The position numbers were made by a program, and so were the translations under genes. Shown piece by piece: positions 32,015 through 44,842 of a stretch of DNA of 64,000 bases. The notes below the pieces were generated by a model. The model ran no database searches. It saw nothing but the letters and a program-made list of their open reading frames with translations, and had not been told where the DNA came from. Each line of letters starts with the position of its first letter. The stretch's first letter is position 1. This DNA comes from Petunia secreta (lineage: Eukaryota > Streptophyta > Magnoliopsida > Solanales > Solanaceae), in assembly GCA_029990175.1 (NCBI GenBank), contig JARKIP010000557.1, positions 62,001-126,000 of the forward strand, in the 5' to 3' direction.

Positions 32015-34527
32015 TCACTCTTCATCTTCATTTTCATGGTTTCTAGCATCAAGCATTTGACTCCTTGATCTCTTTATTGGACGGTGATGGTGGTGCTTGT
32101 TAAACTTTAACCTCCCCGTTTCTTTAAAACGTTGTTGTTCAATTGGATCTATCTCGCATTCTGGTGGTGCAACAGAGTATCTTAAAGAATCATAACAATA
32201 AGAATAATACATATATTTTCCCCTAAATCTTTTCATGGCCGTTCTTTGTCTTGGTGTAATCCTTGAAAAATCTGCCTTTTGAAGTTCATCATTTTTCTCA
32301 TCGCAAGTACTAGGGTTTACTACTTGTTCCAAAGGATCCATTGGGCATCCATTGAGTACTAAATCAGTGAATTCCGCTATAAATGGTGCATACTTGTAAT
32401 TTGCTTTATATTTTCCCCCGTCAGTAGCCCAATCTGAAGCATCCCATATTGTTGCATATAATCCCATTGGCTTTGATGGGTAGTCTCCTCCCATGGCATC
32501 ATTACGTACAATTTCTCTAATTGGAACATCATCTATATAAAATCTGTTTTCAAATAAAACAAAAGAAATTAAATAAAAATTGTCAATAATTGAGTGGCGC
32601 AATATTGAAAGATATCATTAATTTACTTTAATGTGGATTAGGTTATATGTGCCTTTTTTCCGTAGTGAGAAAGAATTTATGTTTGTTAATTCAATGGAAT
32701 ACAAAGTGGTTATTGTTTGTTTCAGTGTTTTCCTTTTTGTATTTATCTTCTAAAAAAATAATTATAGCTAGCCATATGTTTTATATGTGATATAATCGAA
32801 ACTCATGTTCACATCAAAAAAAGAAAAAACAACAAATAATTTTGTCACATCATCAGTTAAGAACTTGAAATTGATAAGATCTAAATGTCATTTGTCAACG
32901 AGTTACTTTAATGCAGATTAGGTTATCTACAACTTGATCACGGAACATCAAACTTTTTGGTGCAACTTAATTCCTCGTCCATTGAATAATCAGTTAAGCT
33001 CTCTGGACAAATAAATAGATTCATTGAACCAGTCAAGTACTAATTCATTACGTATAAGAAAAAAAAGAGAAAAAGTCGCACCATATATACACTTCCAATA
33101 TTCAAAAGCAAATTATTGAAATTTTCCTAACCTTTCAAATTTCTTAATTTGGATGTTTCTGTTTATACTTTTCTGATATTTATTTGCAGAAATTTCCGTT
33201 AAATGGCTCTTATATTAATTTTAGTTTTCAGATTATAGCTATATTTCTAATTATTCTTCATGAATTCCAGCAACCCGCTGATAATCTATCATAGAAGGTT
33301 ATTCATCTTATTTCTAGGTTATTAATTTCATTGATATGCGACATAATTACGTTTTTATAGCCTAATATGAATATAATATTATACTTTCAGTGTAAATAAG
33401 TTTAACACTATTTATAATAGTTACTAAAACTTAACTTTTACAAATTTACAGTATATAAAAACAATATATAGAAATATCTTTGCATGTGATCAATGAAAAT
33501 TCTACAATATTGTTTTCTTCTAGAGAGGTATTATCGCGTTTTTTCTAAAGTGCTCAAATTTTAAAAGCGGCCGCAAATTTGACAAATTCAACGAACGTTA
33601 GTTGGTAAAGGATGATATGATGCTTGTTCTTTTCTTAAAATTTAAGCAAGAAAGTAAGTAATATAACAAAACTCACATGATGTTTTTGTTGGTCCACAGG
33701 ATACTGTAACGATGAAATTCTTTTGATGGGTCAAACCAAAGATAATATCTTTCTTCTCTTCCTCTACTTGTGCTTCCATTTCCATACATATTTGTTTGAA
33801 ATCTCCATGCTTTCCCTCTTATATTTCCCAGAAACTCAAAATCCAATTCATCATGTGTCTTTTGAAATAAATCACCATTCGTCGTCTGCCCAACATAAAA
33901 AAAAAAAAAAAAGTTAACATGAATAAATTTTACTATACGTATACATGATTGTATTAAAACTTCAAGAAATATAATACGTGAAAAAACTGGAGATACATAC
34001 ATAGAAAGCAACAACAATTCCTGCAGTATATTCTGATGGTAATTTTATCTTAGCACTGAAGAAACCATGATTGTAAAGGTCAGATGATTTAAACCCTGAA
34101 CCTGTAACAATTTAAAATCATAAAATTAGGTAAATAAATTTAAACATTCATGTATATATATGCTAAAAAAGTTTAAACAACAGTTGGAACAAGCTTAGAA
34201 CGACAAAGAAGAAGAAAAATATTACGATATTATGTTCGTTTGTATAGAGAAAAAAAAGGTTCTCCAGGAGTTCTATTAAATGACTTTCTCATGTAAACAT
34301 GTTACGACGGAGAGTTGAAAAAATATGTTACCTGTGTTTTGGTTGAGATGAAGTTGAAGGCTCTTATCATCAGTAGCATGAAGAATGTTTGATTCACCAA
34401 AGAGATGGCTAAAGCCGTTGCTAAAAGGGATTGTGGAGACATTAAAATGAGCAGCATCAGCAGCTGTAAACCAGACATGGAAAGACAAGAAGACACACAA
34501 ATATATCTTCCTTCTCATAGAATCCAT
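32015..34527 (-). CDS. XTH: xyloglucan endotransglucosylase/hydrolase (XTH), group III-B-like
   Basis: Cell-wall glycoside hydrolase family 16 enzyme that cuts and re-ligates xyloglucan. Four exons with GT-AG sites and matching phase: 34527-34332, 34101-34001, 33885-33677 and 32543-32015, giving 344 residues. A signal peptide covers about residues 1-25. The active site is HDELDFEFLG (residues 110-119, nucleophile E112, acid/base E116). An N-glycosylation sequon, NGS, is at 135. The C-terminal XET domain has four cysteines in NGCPMD, STCDE, SYCYD and PPECE. The closest known group by sequence feel is Arabidopsis XTH27-30. The tail is basic with four His and RSRSQ, then acidic. No stop or frameshift is seen, so the gene looks functional. 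Confidence 0.95.
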
Positions 34528-34569
34528 CTTTGTTTCCTCTCTCTACTCTTCGTTTAGTTTTTTCTGAAG

Positions 34570-34605
34570 CCACTAGCTATATATATATATATATAGTATG
34601 GTGTT
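34570..34605 (-). promoter_or_regulatory. putative XTH core promoter (TATA run)
   Basis: A CTATATATATATATATATAG run lies about 50-75 bases upstream of the XTH ATG (34527) on the minus strand. Spacing suits a TATA box with a short 5' leader, which is CT-rich on the plus strand (TTTCCTCTCTCTACTC). Low-complexity TA runs also occur by chance. Confidence 0.45.
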
Positions 34606-36307
34606 TTCTATATACAGAAAGAAGTGGTCCAGTTGAATAAATAATACTATACTCTTATAATTTATGGTTGGTTATATAAGGCTTGGAGCCTGGAGGGGTA
34701 TTTATGGATATGCAATTGTTAAATGAGAAAACAGATTTTTGGTTTTTGAGTCTAATTAAATGTATCCCATATTTGGATAACATTTGTTTAATGTCTACAG
34801 GAAAAAGTTTGCTTAATAAATTGGAGTTTCCATATATAGTCGTTAGTTGCTTTTCTGGAAAGATATTGAAATGTATTTTCGGTTTACAGAAAAAAGCCTG
34901 AATATAATAAATTACCAAAGTAGTACTGTAGTTAAGATTATTATACTTCTACAAGTGTATAATAAGTCATACATCACTGGGATAAATTCAACATATTTGA
35001 TGTTACAATTTTACAACATCAATAAACTCACAGCCTCAACAAGATAAGAAAACTTAAATTTGGATTATAAACAAAACGCCACAAGGTTTATTAAAGCTGT
35101 AATCATTTCGGAGCTTCTCACTCTTCCTTTTCTTTCTATGATGATATGATTTCTTCTTCTTCTTTCTTTGACACAATGATGGAATTCATCATTTATTCCA
35201 TTAATTTTTTTTTGTCTTCCTTTCTTATTCTAGCGATTTGAGTGTTATATCAGTTTAATGTTTCTACTATATATTAGTATTTTTTATTTTTACAACAAAT
35301 TCTAAATCTTAATGTTGGTAAAAAAAGACTGATGTTTAGTTATTACTTGTTACTTGATGGGTCGAAGCGTAGACGAACAAGCAAAGCCAAGAAAAGAGGG
35401 AAGCCGTTGTAGAGCAGTCGACTAGAAGTAGAAGACTGCAGAAAAGACGGCCTCATATCCAAATATTTGGAGGGGGGGGGGGGGGAGTTGGGGGGTTGTG
35501 GAGGAGAAATGTGGAAGATTGATGGCAGGGTACGTGAAAAACTAAAACACCTATGTGTGTGAATGAAGGTGGCAAAGACACCAGTTTTTTTTTTTTTCTT
35601 TAAACGACAAATTTGAAAAACTTAAAGTTTCTCTTTTCTTGAACTGTATGAAAAACCAGAATAGAAGTAAAGTAGGTTCTATCTTGCTGTTTTTTGAGCT
35701 GACGGAATTGCCCCTGGACTTAGCATGTGGGTTAGGTTTCAAAATCCTAATATTAATGCAATTAGTTATTGTCAATATTGGTGAACTGTATCTTTTCTTA
35801 ATTAAAAAACCTATATATAGATTAAAAAATTAAAATAGTTAACTCTGACTTCTGATGTTTGATTAAGTTCATCATGCGTACGAGAACAGTCTGTCCACGT
35901 GTCCAGGCAATTAACTCCATGCAACTTGCCATACTGGATATCATATGCCAGAAAATGTTTTTTTGTCAATTTTAGACAAAACAATTAGCTAAAAATTGTT
36001 GGAATTTTGGTAAGGAGCCACTTAATGGGGGAAAAAGAAAGAGTGGAAATTCAATCCTTTCGGTTACAGTTGTCACTGTTGGACAAAGAAAGGTCAGCAC
36101 CAAAAATAAACATAGAGTTATAAAAATAGAAGAAGAAAAGAAGCCCCTAAACTTAGCTTTTCATCTTCATCTTTGAACTAATATAGATAGGACCACTGAA
36201 AGGTAAAATGATCTAGAAGAATCCCTCTTTCAAGTTATTATATTACAAAAAGATTATGTTGGTCCTTATTTTTAAGTTTTTATCAATTTTGTAAGTACTA
36301 TTATAAT
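34606..36307. other. XTH upstream region, no gene
   Basis: AT-rich sequence with several short frames that show no domain or codon pattern of a gene. Contains a run of about 15 G at 35473-35487 followed by more G-rich sequence, and a T run at 35585-35598. Promoter elements for XTH would be expected in the first 1-2 kb but none can be assigned. Confidence 0.5.
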
Positions 36308-36440
36308 AGCTCAAGCCCGCTAGTGACACTGTCCGCTTTGGGCCTAGGCCCGCACTGCTTTAAAACGTGTCACTAGCCCAAGCCCGCTAGCGATACTGTC
36401 CGTTTTGGGCCTAGGCTCGTATGACTTTAAAACGCGTTAC
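36308..36440. repeat. two-copy tandem repeat, about 67 bp
   Basis: AGCTCAAGCCCGCTAG at 36308 is repeated as AGCCCAAGCCCGCTAG at 36375. Both copies continue through TTTGGGCCTAGGC and CTTTAAAACG. Roughly 85% identical by eye and much more GC-rich than the surroundings. Confidence 0.8.
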
Positions 36441-38109
36441 TAAGATCTAAGACATGCTTATTTAAGTACCTATGATCACTCATGTATTATGCTAATGTGG
36501 TACATTTATTAGCTGGGTATTACAACTATTTCTTCAAAAAATTATTGCTTTATCTTCTTCAATAAGGATAAAGTTAAGAAGAGTCCTTATAATAATAGGA
36601 GTAGTAATAATTATATTATTATTATTTTGTTATTATTATAAAGTTAAATACAGGACATGACAATTCAACAAAGCTAAGGATGAAATCTGATTTGAATAGT
36701 CACAATTCCAACTGAATTTAATTGTCAATATTCTCTTAATGTTGTTTCACCCCGAATATGACACTTTCGAAACAATTGATTATAGGCTTATTTTATCCCA
36801 AAAAAGCATTGTCCGCTACCCGAATATGAGGCTATCACTCGCTTGCTATAGCGATAATATCACGTAGTATTTCTTCAGTATTCTTTTGTTTCTCATGTAT
36901 TTGATCTCCTCTTCTCTTCTTCTTTCTCTATTACAGTATATTTCTAAAATTATATCTCTCGACCATGTCCTTAATGTAGCTTGAAGCATGTCATATCAAA
37001 GTGGTCATGTGAGTGCTTTGAAGGTGTAATCACTACTGTTCTGGGAGCTAGATAACCTTGGAAACTAAAGTACCTACGTATGAGTGAAACATGATTCAAA
37101 TTAAAATAAGGTAGAACTATTAATGTAGAAGGAATTTGGCCATGATTTTTAAAGAAAAACAGTACCCCATTCTTAAAATACAGTCACTACTATCAGGGCG
37201 AATCTAGCATGGTAATTACGGGTTTGGCGGAACCCGATAAGTTTAGTTCTAACTTTGTATTAAGAAATTCACGTAATATATACAAAAAATCTAATCCAGA
37301 ACCAGTAAATAAAAAAAAATTGTGGTTAATTAAGATCATAAATTTAAAATCCTCAATTCGCCTCTAACTATGGTTATAGCGCCCAATTAAAAAGAGAAAA
37401 CAATAGCATAAAGCTACTCCAACACTTTAGTCTGTAGTGTACAATAGGTCGAAAATTATGGCATTTTTTATTTGTGGGGTGAGGGTGATGGAGGAGGCTC
37501 TAGAACATTGCATATGTAAAAGCAAATTAATATATTGCTGGCAAGCTAACCTGCAAACATCACAAATTATATATGAAAAGTTAATATTTTGTTAATATTA
37601 TTTACTTACTTGATAAGGAACCTATTTTCCCCTTTAACTTGTTTAAAGTACTTGGCGGAAAGACATATATGTTCCAGGTTATTTTATGTTGTCGCTTTTA
37701 TAGCATTAGCTTCTAAAGTGGTTATACCAACCTGAACAACTGCGTCCATATTGGTTCATTCACAGTGCAAAGAATAGGATACCTATCATCTTTTCTGATA
37801 AATAAAAAATAGGATAGAAATTAATAACATAGCATAATATAATGCAAGTATTCACAAGTTCAATGATTGGTAATTTGATATCTTCTATCTGTGAACAATA
37901 AAAAATTTAACAAGATAGATTATCTTTAGGGGAAACAATCAAGAAGTATTTCTTTTCCTCTAATGGCCTGATTTCTTTTTGTGTTTCTTCTTCTTGTTAG
38001 AGTACACTATCAGTAGGTGTATGTGAGTTCACTGCGTATTTAGAAACGGGATAAATTTTTTTACCGTGTTTCTTATAGCTACGGTTAGTTTTGTGAAGGT
38101 ACTAGGAGG
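36441..38109. other. intergenic, no gene seen
   Basis: AT-rich with no supported coding region. Contains ATT-type trinucleotide repeats near 36600-36645 and a MITE-like repeat at 37194-37367. Confidence 0.5.
37194..37367. mobile_element. small MITE-like repeat with GGCGA...TTCGCC ends
   Basis: The left end CAGGGCGAATCTAGCAT is loosely inverted in CAATTCGCCTCTAACT at the right. The interior contains GGCGGAACCCGATAAG and GAACCAGTAAAT-type words common in nightshade genomes. The same end style recurs at 40842-41000 and, less clearly, near 43105-43330. Superfamily not determined. Confidence 0.4.
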
Positions 38110-38410
38110 ATTTATTTAGGAATTTTTATATAAAAGTACCATTTTTAAAACTTAATTACCAAACATAGCAATATTTTAGCAAAATAACCCTATACAGAGG
38201 AAAACACAAGTTAATTACAAACATAGCAATATTTTCCCATAACATACCAAACACTTACATTCTTCCTCCTATTTCCCCCACTATCACTTTTGCTCCTCCT
38301 ATTTCCCCCTATTTCACTTTTCCTCCACCATTTCCTCCTATTTCACTTTTCCTCCCATCATTTCACCAATTTCACTTTTACTCCTCCCATTACCCCTAAT
38401 TTCACTTTTC

Positions 38411-39095
38411 ATCATCTCATCCTCATTGTATCTCGTTGTATCTCATTGTATCTCGATGTTTCTCAACTATCAACTACCTTGTAACTCACTATATCTCAAC
38501 TACCAACCACCTCGTATCTAACCGTATCTCGCCTACCAACCATACCATATCTCATTGTATCTCAACTATCAACCACATTGTATCTCGTTGTATCTCACTA
38601 TATCTCAACTACCAACCACCTCGTATCTAACCGTATCTCGCCTACCAACCACATCGTATCTCATTGTATCTCACTGTATCTCAACTACCAACCACCTCGT
38701 ATCTAACCGTATCTCGCCCACCAACCACATCGTATCTCATTGTATCTCACTGCATCTCAACTACCAACCACCTCGTATCTAACCGTATCTCGCCTACCAA
38801 CCACATCGTATCTCGTTGTATCTCACTATATCTCAACTACCAACCACCTCGTATCTAACCGTATCTCGCCTACCAACCACATCGTATCTCGTTGTATCTC
38901 ACTATATCTCAACTACCAACCACCTCGTATCTAACCGTATCTCGCCTACCAACCACATCGTATCTCATTGTATCTCACTGTATCTCAACTACCAACTACC
39001 TCGTATCTAATCGTATCTCGCCTACCAACCACATCGTATCTCACTGTATCTCAACTACCAACCACCTCGTATCTAACTGTATCTTCACTATTTTT
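38411..39095. repeat. 76-bp minisatellite
   Basis: The phrase CAACTACCAACCACCTCGTA recurs at about 38497, 38606, 38682, 38758, 38834, 38910 and 38986, mostly 76 bp apart, with a partial copy near 39050. Each unit is itself built from GTATCTC words. Because 76 is not a multiple of 3 and the unit lacks stops on the plus strand, overlapping frames of about 64-103 codons appear in all three phases; these are not genes. Confidence 0.92.
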
Positions 39096-39560
39096 GCTCC
39101 GTATCAAACTGTATCTACGTTGTTTCAGCACTGTTTCAGATTTTTTCAACACCTTTTTCAGGTTGTTTTGCACCGTATACAACTATTTTTAGAGTGTATC
39201 TAGCTATTTCTAGACTGTTTCAGCATTGTTTCATCTTGTTTCTCACTGTTTCTAAACTATTTTCACCTTTATTGTGTTAATTCAAATTATTTTTTACATT
39301 TTATTTCAGACTTTTTCACTAGTTGTTTTAGACTGTACCATATTATTTCAACGCCGTTTCAAACTGTATAAGACTGTTTTATTTCAGATTGTTTCATACC
39401 GTCTCAGACTGTTACATACTGTTTCAACGTCGTTTTAGATTGTATCATACTATTTCAAAGCCGTTTTAGACCGTATCAGACTGTTTCATCGATATTTTAC
39501 TGTATCATACTGTTTCAACGTCGTTTCAGACTGTTTCAACGATGTTTCAGTGAACAGTCA
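39096..39560. repeat. degenerate GTTTCAGACTGTATCA-type repeats
   Basis: Loose repeats of GTTTCA, ACTGTATCA and CAACGTCGTTTCAGA with 10-40 bp spacing follow directly on the minisatellite. They look like an older, decayed version of the same kind of array. Confidence 0.65.
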
Positions 39561-40841
39561 GAAGTATTGCTCAAATGGCAAAAATAACATGATATCAAAC
39601 CCAGAAATAAAGAAAACAGATCCGTCATTCGTTCGATGGTGTTAACAAAGAACATATAGAAGATACCCTGAAAAAAATACAAAACTAGTGACGCGGGAGA
39701 GATTCAAGACAGAAACACCATATACGTTAGGGAGGGCATGGTGAAGCACCATAACCAAATGAAACAGTTGTCCAAAGAGAATGGTCAATTTTATAGGAAT
39801 GAGCATAAGAAGGTTCTAGATCTGTTACTGGCGCTACTGATATTGACACCATTATTGAACAAACTGATGAAGCTCACAGTCTCTTTTCTGTCTGTAATCC
39901 TTCCGTTAAGTTCCTATCTTCTCACCATTTCCCTGTTTCACCGGTGATAATGGGGTTTTCCGGCGGTGACACTTCCAAGAAGTGGTGTCAGGGTGGACTT
40001 ATATGTTTGAATCTGTGATTCATACGATTCTGCCACTGTTTTGGTCTGATCTACACCAAAGAAAGCATTTTCAAGGATAATGGAGGTCAGATATGGGAAG
40101 TAGGGGTCAAGACAATTTCGGGAAGGTATACCTCGGTATTTATGGCGGCCAAACGGCAGTGACCTATGGCAGAGCTGTGGCGACGACTGATTTTTTTTTT
40201 TCCCGGTGATCCATGAGAATTTTACAAAGGTTTGTACAGCTATGATGAGCTAATAGGGGAGGAGTGAGCAAATGAGAAAAATAAACTTTTATATAGCTAG
40301 GATTTTGATGAATGTGCTATAAAATATATTGCTATGTATTGTAAATTATAAAATGTTGCTATTTTTTTGTAATTAAGGGTGGAAATTTATATATTTGTGT
40401 AAAAAAATCCATTTATTTATACAAGTATAGAGCTCATATGGTTTAGCTCATTTAAAGTGTCTGATAAGCATCAAGTGCTAAAAAATAATTTTAGGTGTTA
40501 GAAATTTACTTTATAAAATAACAGTTATGTGTTTGAATAGAAGTGTTAAAACTGACAATCAGCAATTGGTATGTTTGGTAAAAAAGTACAGACAAACACA
40601 TTTTTTATTAAAATTAATATCCTTCAAGTTATTTAAAAAAATCCTCAAATTTAAAAGTATTTTACGTTAAAATTAAGAAATAATGAATATATAATGAAGA
40701 GAGAATTGTAAACATTATTTTGAAAAATGATGTATTTCATAGTTTATAAAATATTTTAGTGATTGAAAATAAGAAAATACTTTGGTTAAACAAAAACTGC
40801 TTATAAACTGAAACGTCATAAGTTCGAAGTAATTTATGGTT

Positions 40842-41000
40842 AGTGGCGGAGCTAGCCTTCTAGGACGGGTTCAACCGAACACCGTAACTTTGACCAAACC
40901 ATGTATATTTGTCTTAAAAAAATATATTAATTATTAATTTAGAACCCCCTAACTTAAAATGACTAGAATTATGAACCCCAAAACCTGGCTTCGCCTCTGT
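40842..41000. mobile_element. small MITE-like repeat
   Basis: TAGTGGCGGAGCTAGCC at the left is imperfectly inverted as CCTGGCTTCGCCTCTG at the right; the interior has GGTTCAACCGAACAC and GAACCCCCTAACTTAAAAT. About 160 bp, non-coding. Related in its ends to 37194-37367. Confidence 0.45.
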
Positions 41001-44000
41001 AATTATGGCTTTAAGCATATATGCACTTTTGATAATTACCAAATGTGTAAATAAGTTAAAAAGTGCTTATAAGCTGGCTTTACCCAAGTAAAATTTTCCC
41101 ATAACAGGTGTTTACACTATACTACACAATAGATTCATGTCGTGTATATGCAAATAGAGTTTCATCATCTAATCATTGTTAATTAATACATATTTTTATA
41201 CTATTAAATCACTTAAACCATGATAAGTCAATATAATTTGATGTATACGGATATTTACCGTTTGACCAGCTTATAAGCTTAGTAAAACACCCTCATAAGT
41301 CATTTTAGTGGCCAGATATTTAGAAGCTCACCACCTTTAAAATTAGACTAGTGATTTGAAGTTCATAAATGGTCACCTAGACTGAAATTTAAATTCAAAC
41401 TAAGATGTTATTAGACCATGCGTCTAATTTTTCGAAAAAAGAGGGCAACTTCTAAATACGAATCCACAAAAGTGACAGCGTCAATAGATAGTTCAATGCC
41501 CTAGCGCATAATTTAACTAAGTTCTCTATTTTACTTCTACATAGGGTTGATTGGAAATCTACTTTCCCATTTTGGATTGTAAATAATGCCATGACATTCT
41601 TTTACTCTTTGAGATCTCTTATGCATTAACCCAAAGTGTTGGCTGGAAAAAAAAAAAAAAAAAAAAAAAAAAAAGATAGTTGAAGCTACTCCTAATGTAA
41701 TTGGACAAATTAACCTAAACAACAGCTCAACCAATCGTGTGCAATTGATGAGATATAAACACTGGATTCGAGTGATTATTTCAGTGTAGATTCCTTAAAA
41801 TAAAACCCGTAAAGTTTACTCTTTTTATTATACATATCTTCATATGATCACTTTAGTTTAAAGTACGCCATCCTCTCAATTCAGTTACACGAGTTGTGTG
41901 AGGTTTTACTTCTTTTGTCTCTTAAATAGGTGGATAATTTCTTATACTTTTGAGTCCACAATTTTGTGCTATAATTAGAAACGTCATTCAACTAACATCA
42001 GTTGTTGTTAGTTGTGTGAGGTACAGATAAGAATTTTTATAGATATACATATATAAGTATATATAACCCCCACATTTGCATGAAAATGTTAGTCAGACAC
42101 TGCAATCAGCTAGTAACCAGATAATTATAACTACTTGGAAATATTGGGTATATAAGAAATCAAGCCTTAGATCCTAATGACTGATTTTAAAGTGCCATGA
42201 ACTTAAGCTTAGAGTGGATAACATCAGGAGCTAGTGGCTGGACTGTTGCAGAAACACTTCAACTCCACATAGATGTGACTCATGGATACACGAGGCTGAC
42301 ATAGCATAGTTATCTATGTATCTTCACAAGTAGGGCCAATGCATTTAACCACTAAAAACTGGACAAGAGCCTGTGACAAGTTTTATCTCAATATTATTAT
42401 TTATTTCTTAGATGATTATATTATTCTAATTGTATGTGAAATTGTCTATAGAGTCGAATAGGGCCAGAGGTATTAGAATCTGCCGTTGTTAAGTTGCTAT
42501 CTCAAGCCGACTTGGGTTGATATGAGAGTTTTTTTCTATTGGCTTTTTCTGGTCGTGTTGGAGTCTTGGACCCAGTCCTCATGTTATATCAAGAAAGCTA
42601 TATTATGTGTCATTCTTTAACTAGGCTGGCAATTTCGTAAACAACAGTTAATAGTTTTGGCATCTTTCCTAAATATTTTTGTGGTGGAAAGATCAATAAT
42701 TATTTTTCTTTGAGTGAGGAAAGAGGGTGTATAGTCGATTAGAATGGATTCATAGTGAAGCATCCAAATACTTAAGAAAAACATACATCTCAGAAATGAA
42801 TGTATTCCTTCCCTTTCATTACTCGTCATATTTCGGTTAATAGGACCAATTTGTTGCAATTTAACGGATTATGATCGACTAATGTCCTGAAAGTTACAAT
42901 CTATTTGGGAATTACATGAAAAATACTAGTTCAAGTTATGGTTCCATCGAGTTGGTCACTTTGCATTGTATCCTCCAAAAGCAGTGAGTACGCTCAAGAA
43001 CTCATTCTAATTTCTACTCATGATGTGTTGCTGGTTAACGTTGATGGAATTGCTTGTGACATAGGGATGGGGACTGTGTCTTTGCCAAGCATGGTCATTT
43101 AAGTAGGGGCGGATGCACATTTAAAGTTATAGATTTAACGGGTCGAACCCAATAATTTTTTATCCTGACCTATATATTAAAAACTTGTTAAATATTTTGG
43201 ACCAAACTCAAATGGTTAGTGAATTTATTGGCGTAGCAAATCCATAAGGTTCAAATCATGAAACCTCGTGCGCATATAAAAAGATTTCTAGACCTCAAGA
43301 GCGTTATATCATTGCTATGCCTGAGTCCAGCTTCTCTCGCAGGAGTTCGAGGTGAGAGAGATGAAAAATATATTTTGACGAAACATTAACACAAAACTAA
43401 AATATTAAGCCTTTTAATTTTCCAGAAACTAGGCTGAACATGCCATTAACAACTTCAAATCAGGTAGCTTTTGTGATTTGTGAAACTTTAGGGGTTGGCT
43501 GACGCAACTTTAGGAGCCTTGGAGGGTTTTTGTAAAATTATCCCTCATAAATTATTTTATTTATTGACATAAATAAGATAATAAAGTTTAGTCCTATCAC
43601 AAATGAGTAGTAATTATGAAGCATCAGCATTATTCACAAAAATTATTAATTAAGGGAATAAAAAATACAAGGGAGCATTTTCTATGTATATGGTGTAACT
43701 AATCATGTGCAATTATAATATTTTTCGGATAGAATTGAAGGGAGAAAAGAAAGAAAATTCTTAAGCCCTATGAAGACTAGGTCTTAACCATTTGATGCCA
43801 ACTAAACGGCCATGATGAAAAAGCCCCATTTGAATTATGTCTTAACTTGTGCTTATTTGCTTCCGTTTTCTTCTAAATTTATGAAGTACAAATATTAATT
43901 AATTAATGCATACATGACGAATATGGCAACAAGGTGGAAACAAAGAATATATGTACTCACAGTCGCAGCTAGTTGGGTCAAAGGGGCCACAGTGTAACCT

Positions 44001-44833
44001 ATTCTGCAAGCAGCTATATCTAAATAATTGCAATATATTCTGTTTTTCTCATATAAAACACTCCAACTTTATAGTAATTTTTAATCTTTGAAAGCAGCTG
44101 TCCAAGAGCTTCTTACAAACACTGCTTTTATACATTTTTTGCTTTTCCAAATAGAAGAACTGGGAACTGATGACACTACAACTTGAAACAGTTACGAGAC
44201 TGGACTAAATGTTGCTCCTATCCAAATTCATGTTTCCATTCGACTCATATTAACATTCCGTGTAAAAATCTGCCTGTCATTATTTGCTTCTTCAATTTTA
44301 AAAAAAAAAAAACCCACGTGGTGTGGAAGCTCTTTGGGGCCTCACTAATCGGCATCTGTGAGAGCTAAAATGCTCCCTATCAATGACAATACATTCTAAA
44401 ACTCGAACTCGAGAACTCTCATTAAGAATGAAGAAGTACTCACCACTCCACTACAACCTTTGGTAGTGCGTCATTATTTGTCATCAAATTATATTAATCA
44501 TTTAATCAACTACGCCTCAATCTCGAACTAGTTAAAATCGACAATAAGCATCATATATTCTTTAGGTAAATTTGTGAACTATATGAAACTTTTTGATGAA
44601 GATGGATACAGTTTTAGAGCAAACTTATACTCTATTAAAATCGATGCTTAACGGCAGTTTGTAGGCTTTATTCAGGGCTCTTTTCCATATTTCTTACATA
44701 GGGGGCTAATTAGCTCTTCAGCCTAATTTGCAGGACCTCCAAGTTAAAGGATCACTAAGCTAATATGGAGTCGAGTCACTTGATGGGTAATTGCGTGTGG
44801 AAAAGATAAGACCAGCAGCGTTCTACAACAAGT
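41001..44833. other. intergenic, no gene seen
   Basis: AT-rich sequence without a credible coding region. An A run of about 28 bases is at 41647-41674. A repeat-like piece with GGGGCGGATGCACATTTAAA and GGGTCGAACCCAATAAT lies at 43105-43330. The rest shows only short, featureless frames. Confidence 0.5.
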
Positions 44834-44842
44834 TAATAACAT

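Larger units (their letters stand above)
38119..40410. mobile_element. non-autonomous Mutator-like element (copy A)
   Basis: The 2292-bp element is flanked by the identical 9-bp sequence ATTTATTTA at 38110-38118 and 40411-40419, the duplication length of Mutator elements. The ends form an imperfect inverted repeat: GGAATTTTTATATAAA at the left, against GGATTTTTTTACACAAATAT read inward from the right, with matching CTTAATTAC and ATAGCAAYATTTT words further in. No transposase is recognisable. The interior holds a 76-bp minisatellite (38411-39095), a degenerate GTTTCAGACTGTATCA tract to about 39560, and a GC-richer gene-like part at 39930-40230 (GGGTTTTCCGGCGGTGACAC). Confidence 0.85.

Noticed and set aside
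38290..39203. Series of overlapping 64-103 codon frames
   Set aside because: They are produced by a stop-free 76-bp tandem repeat inside a transposon and shift one frame per unit.
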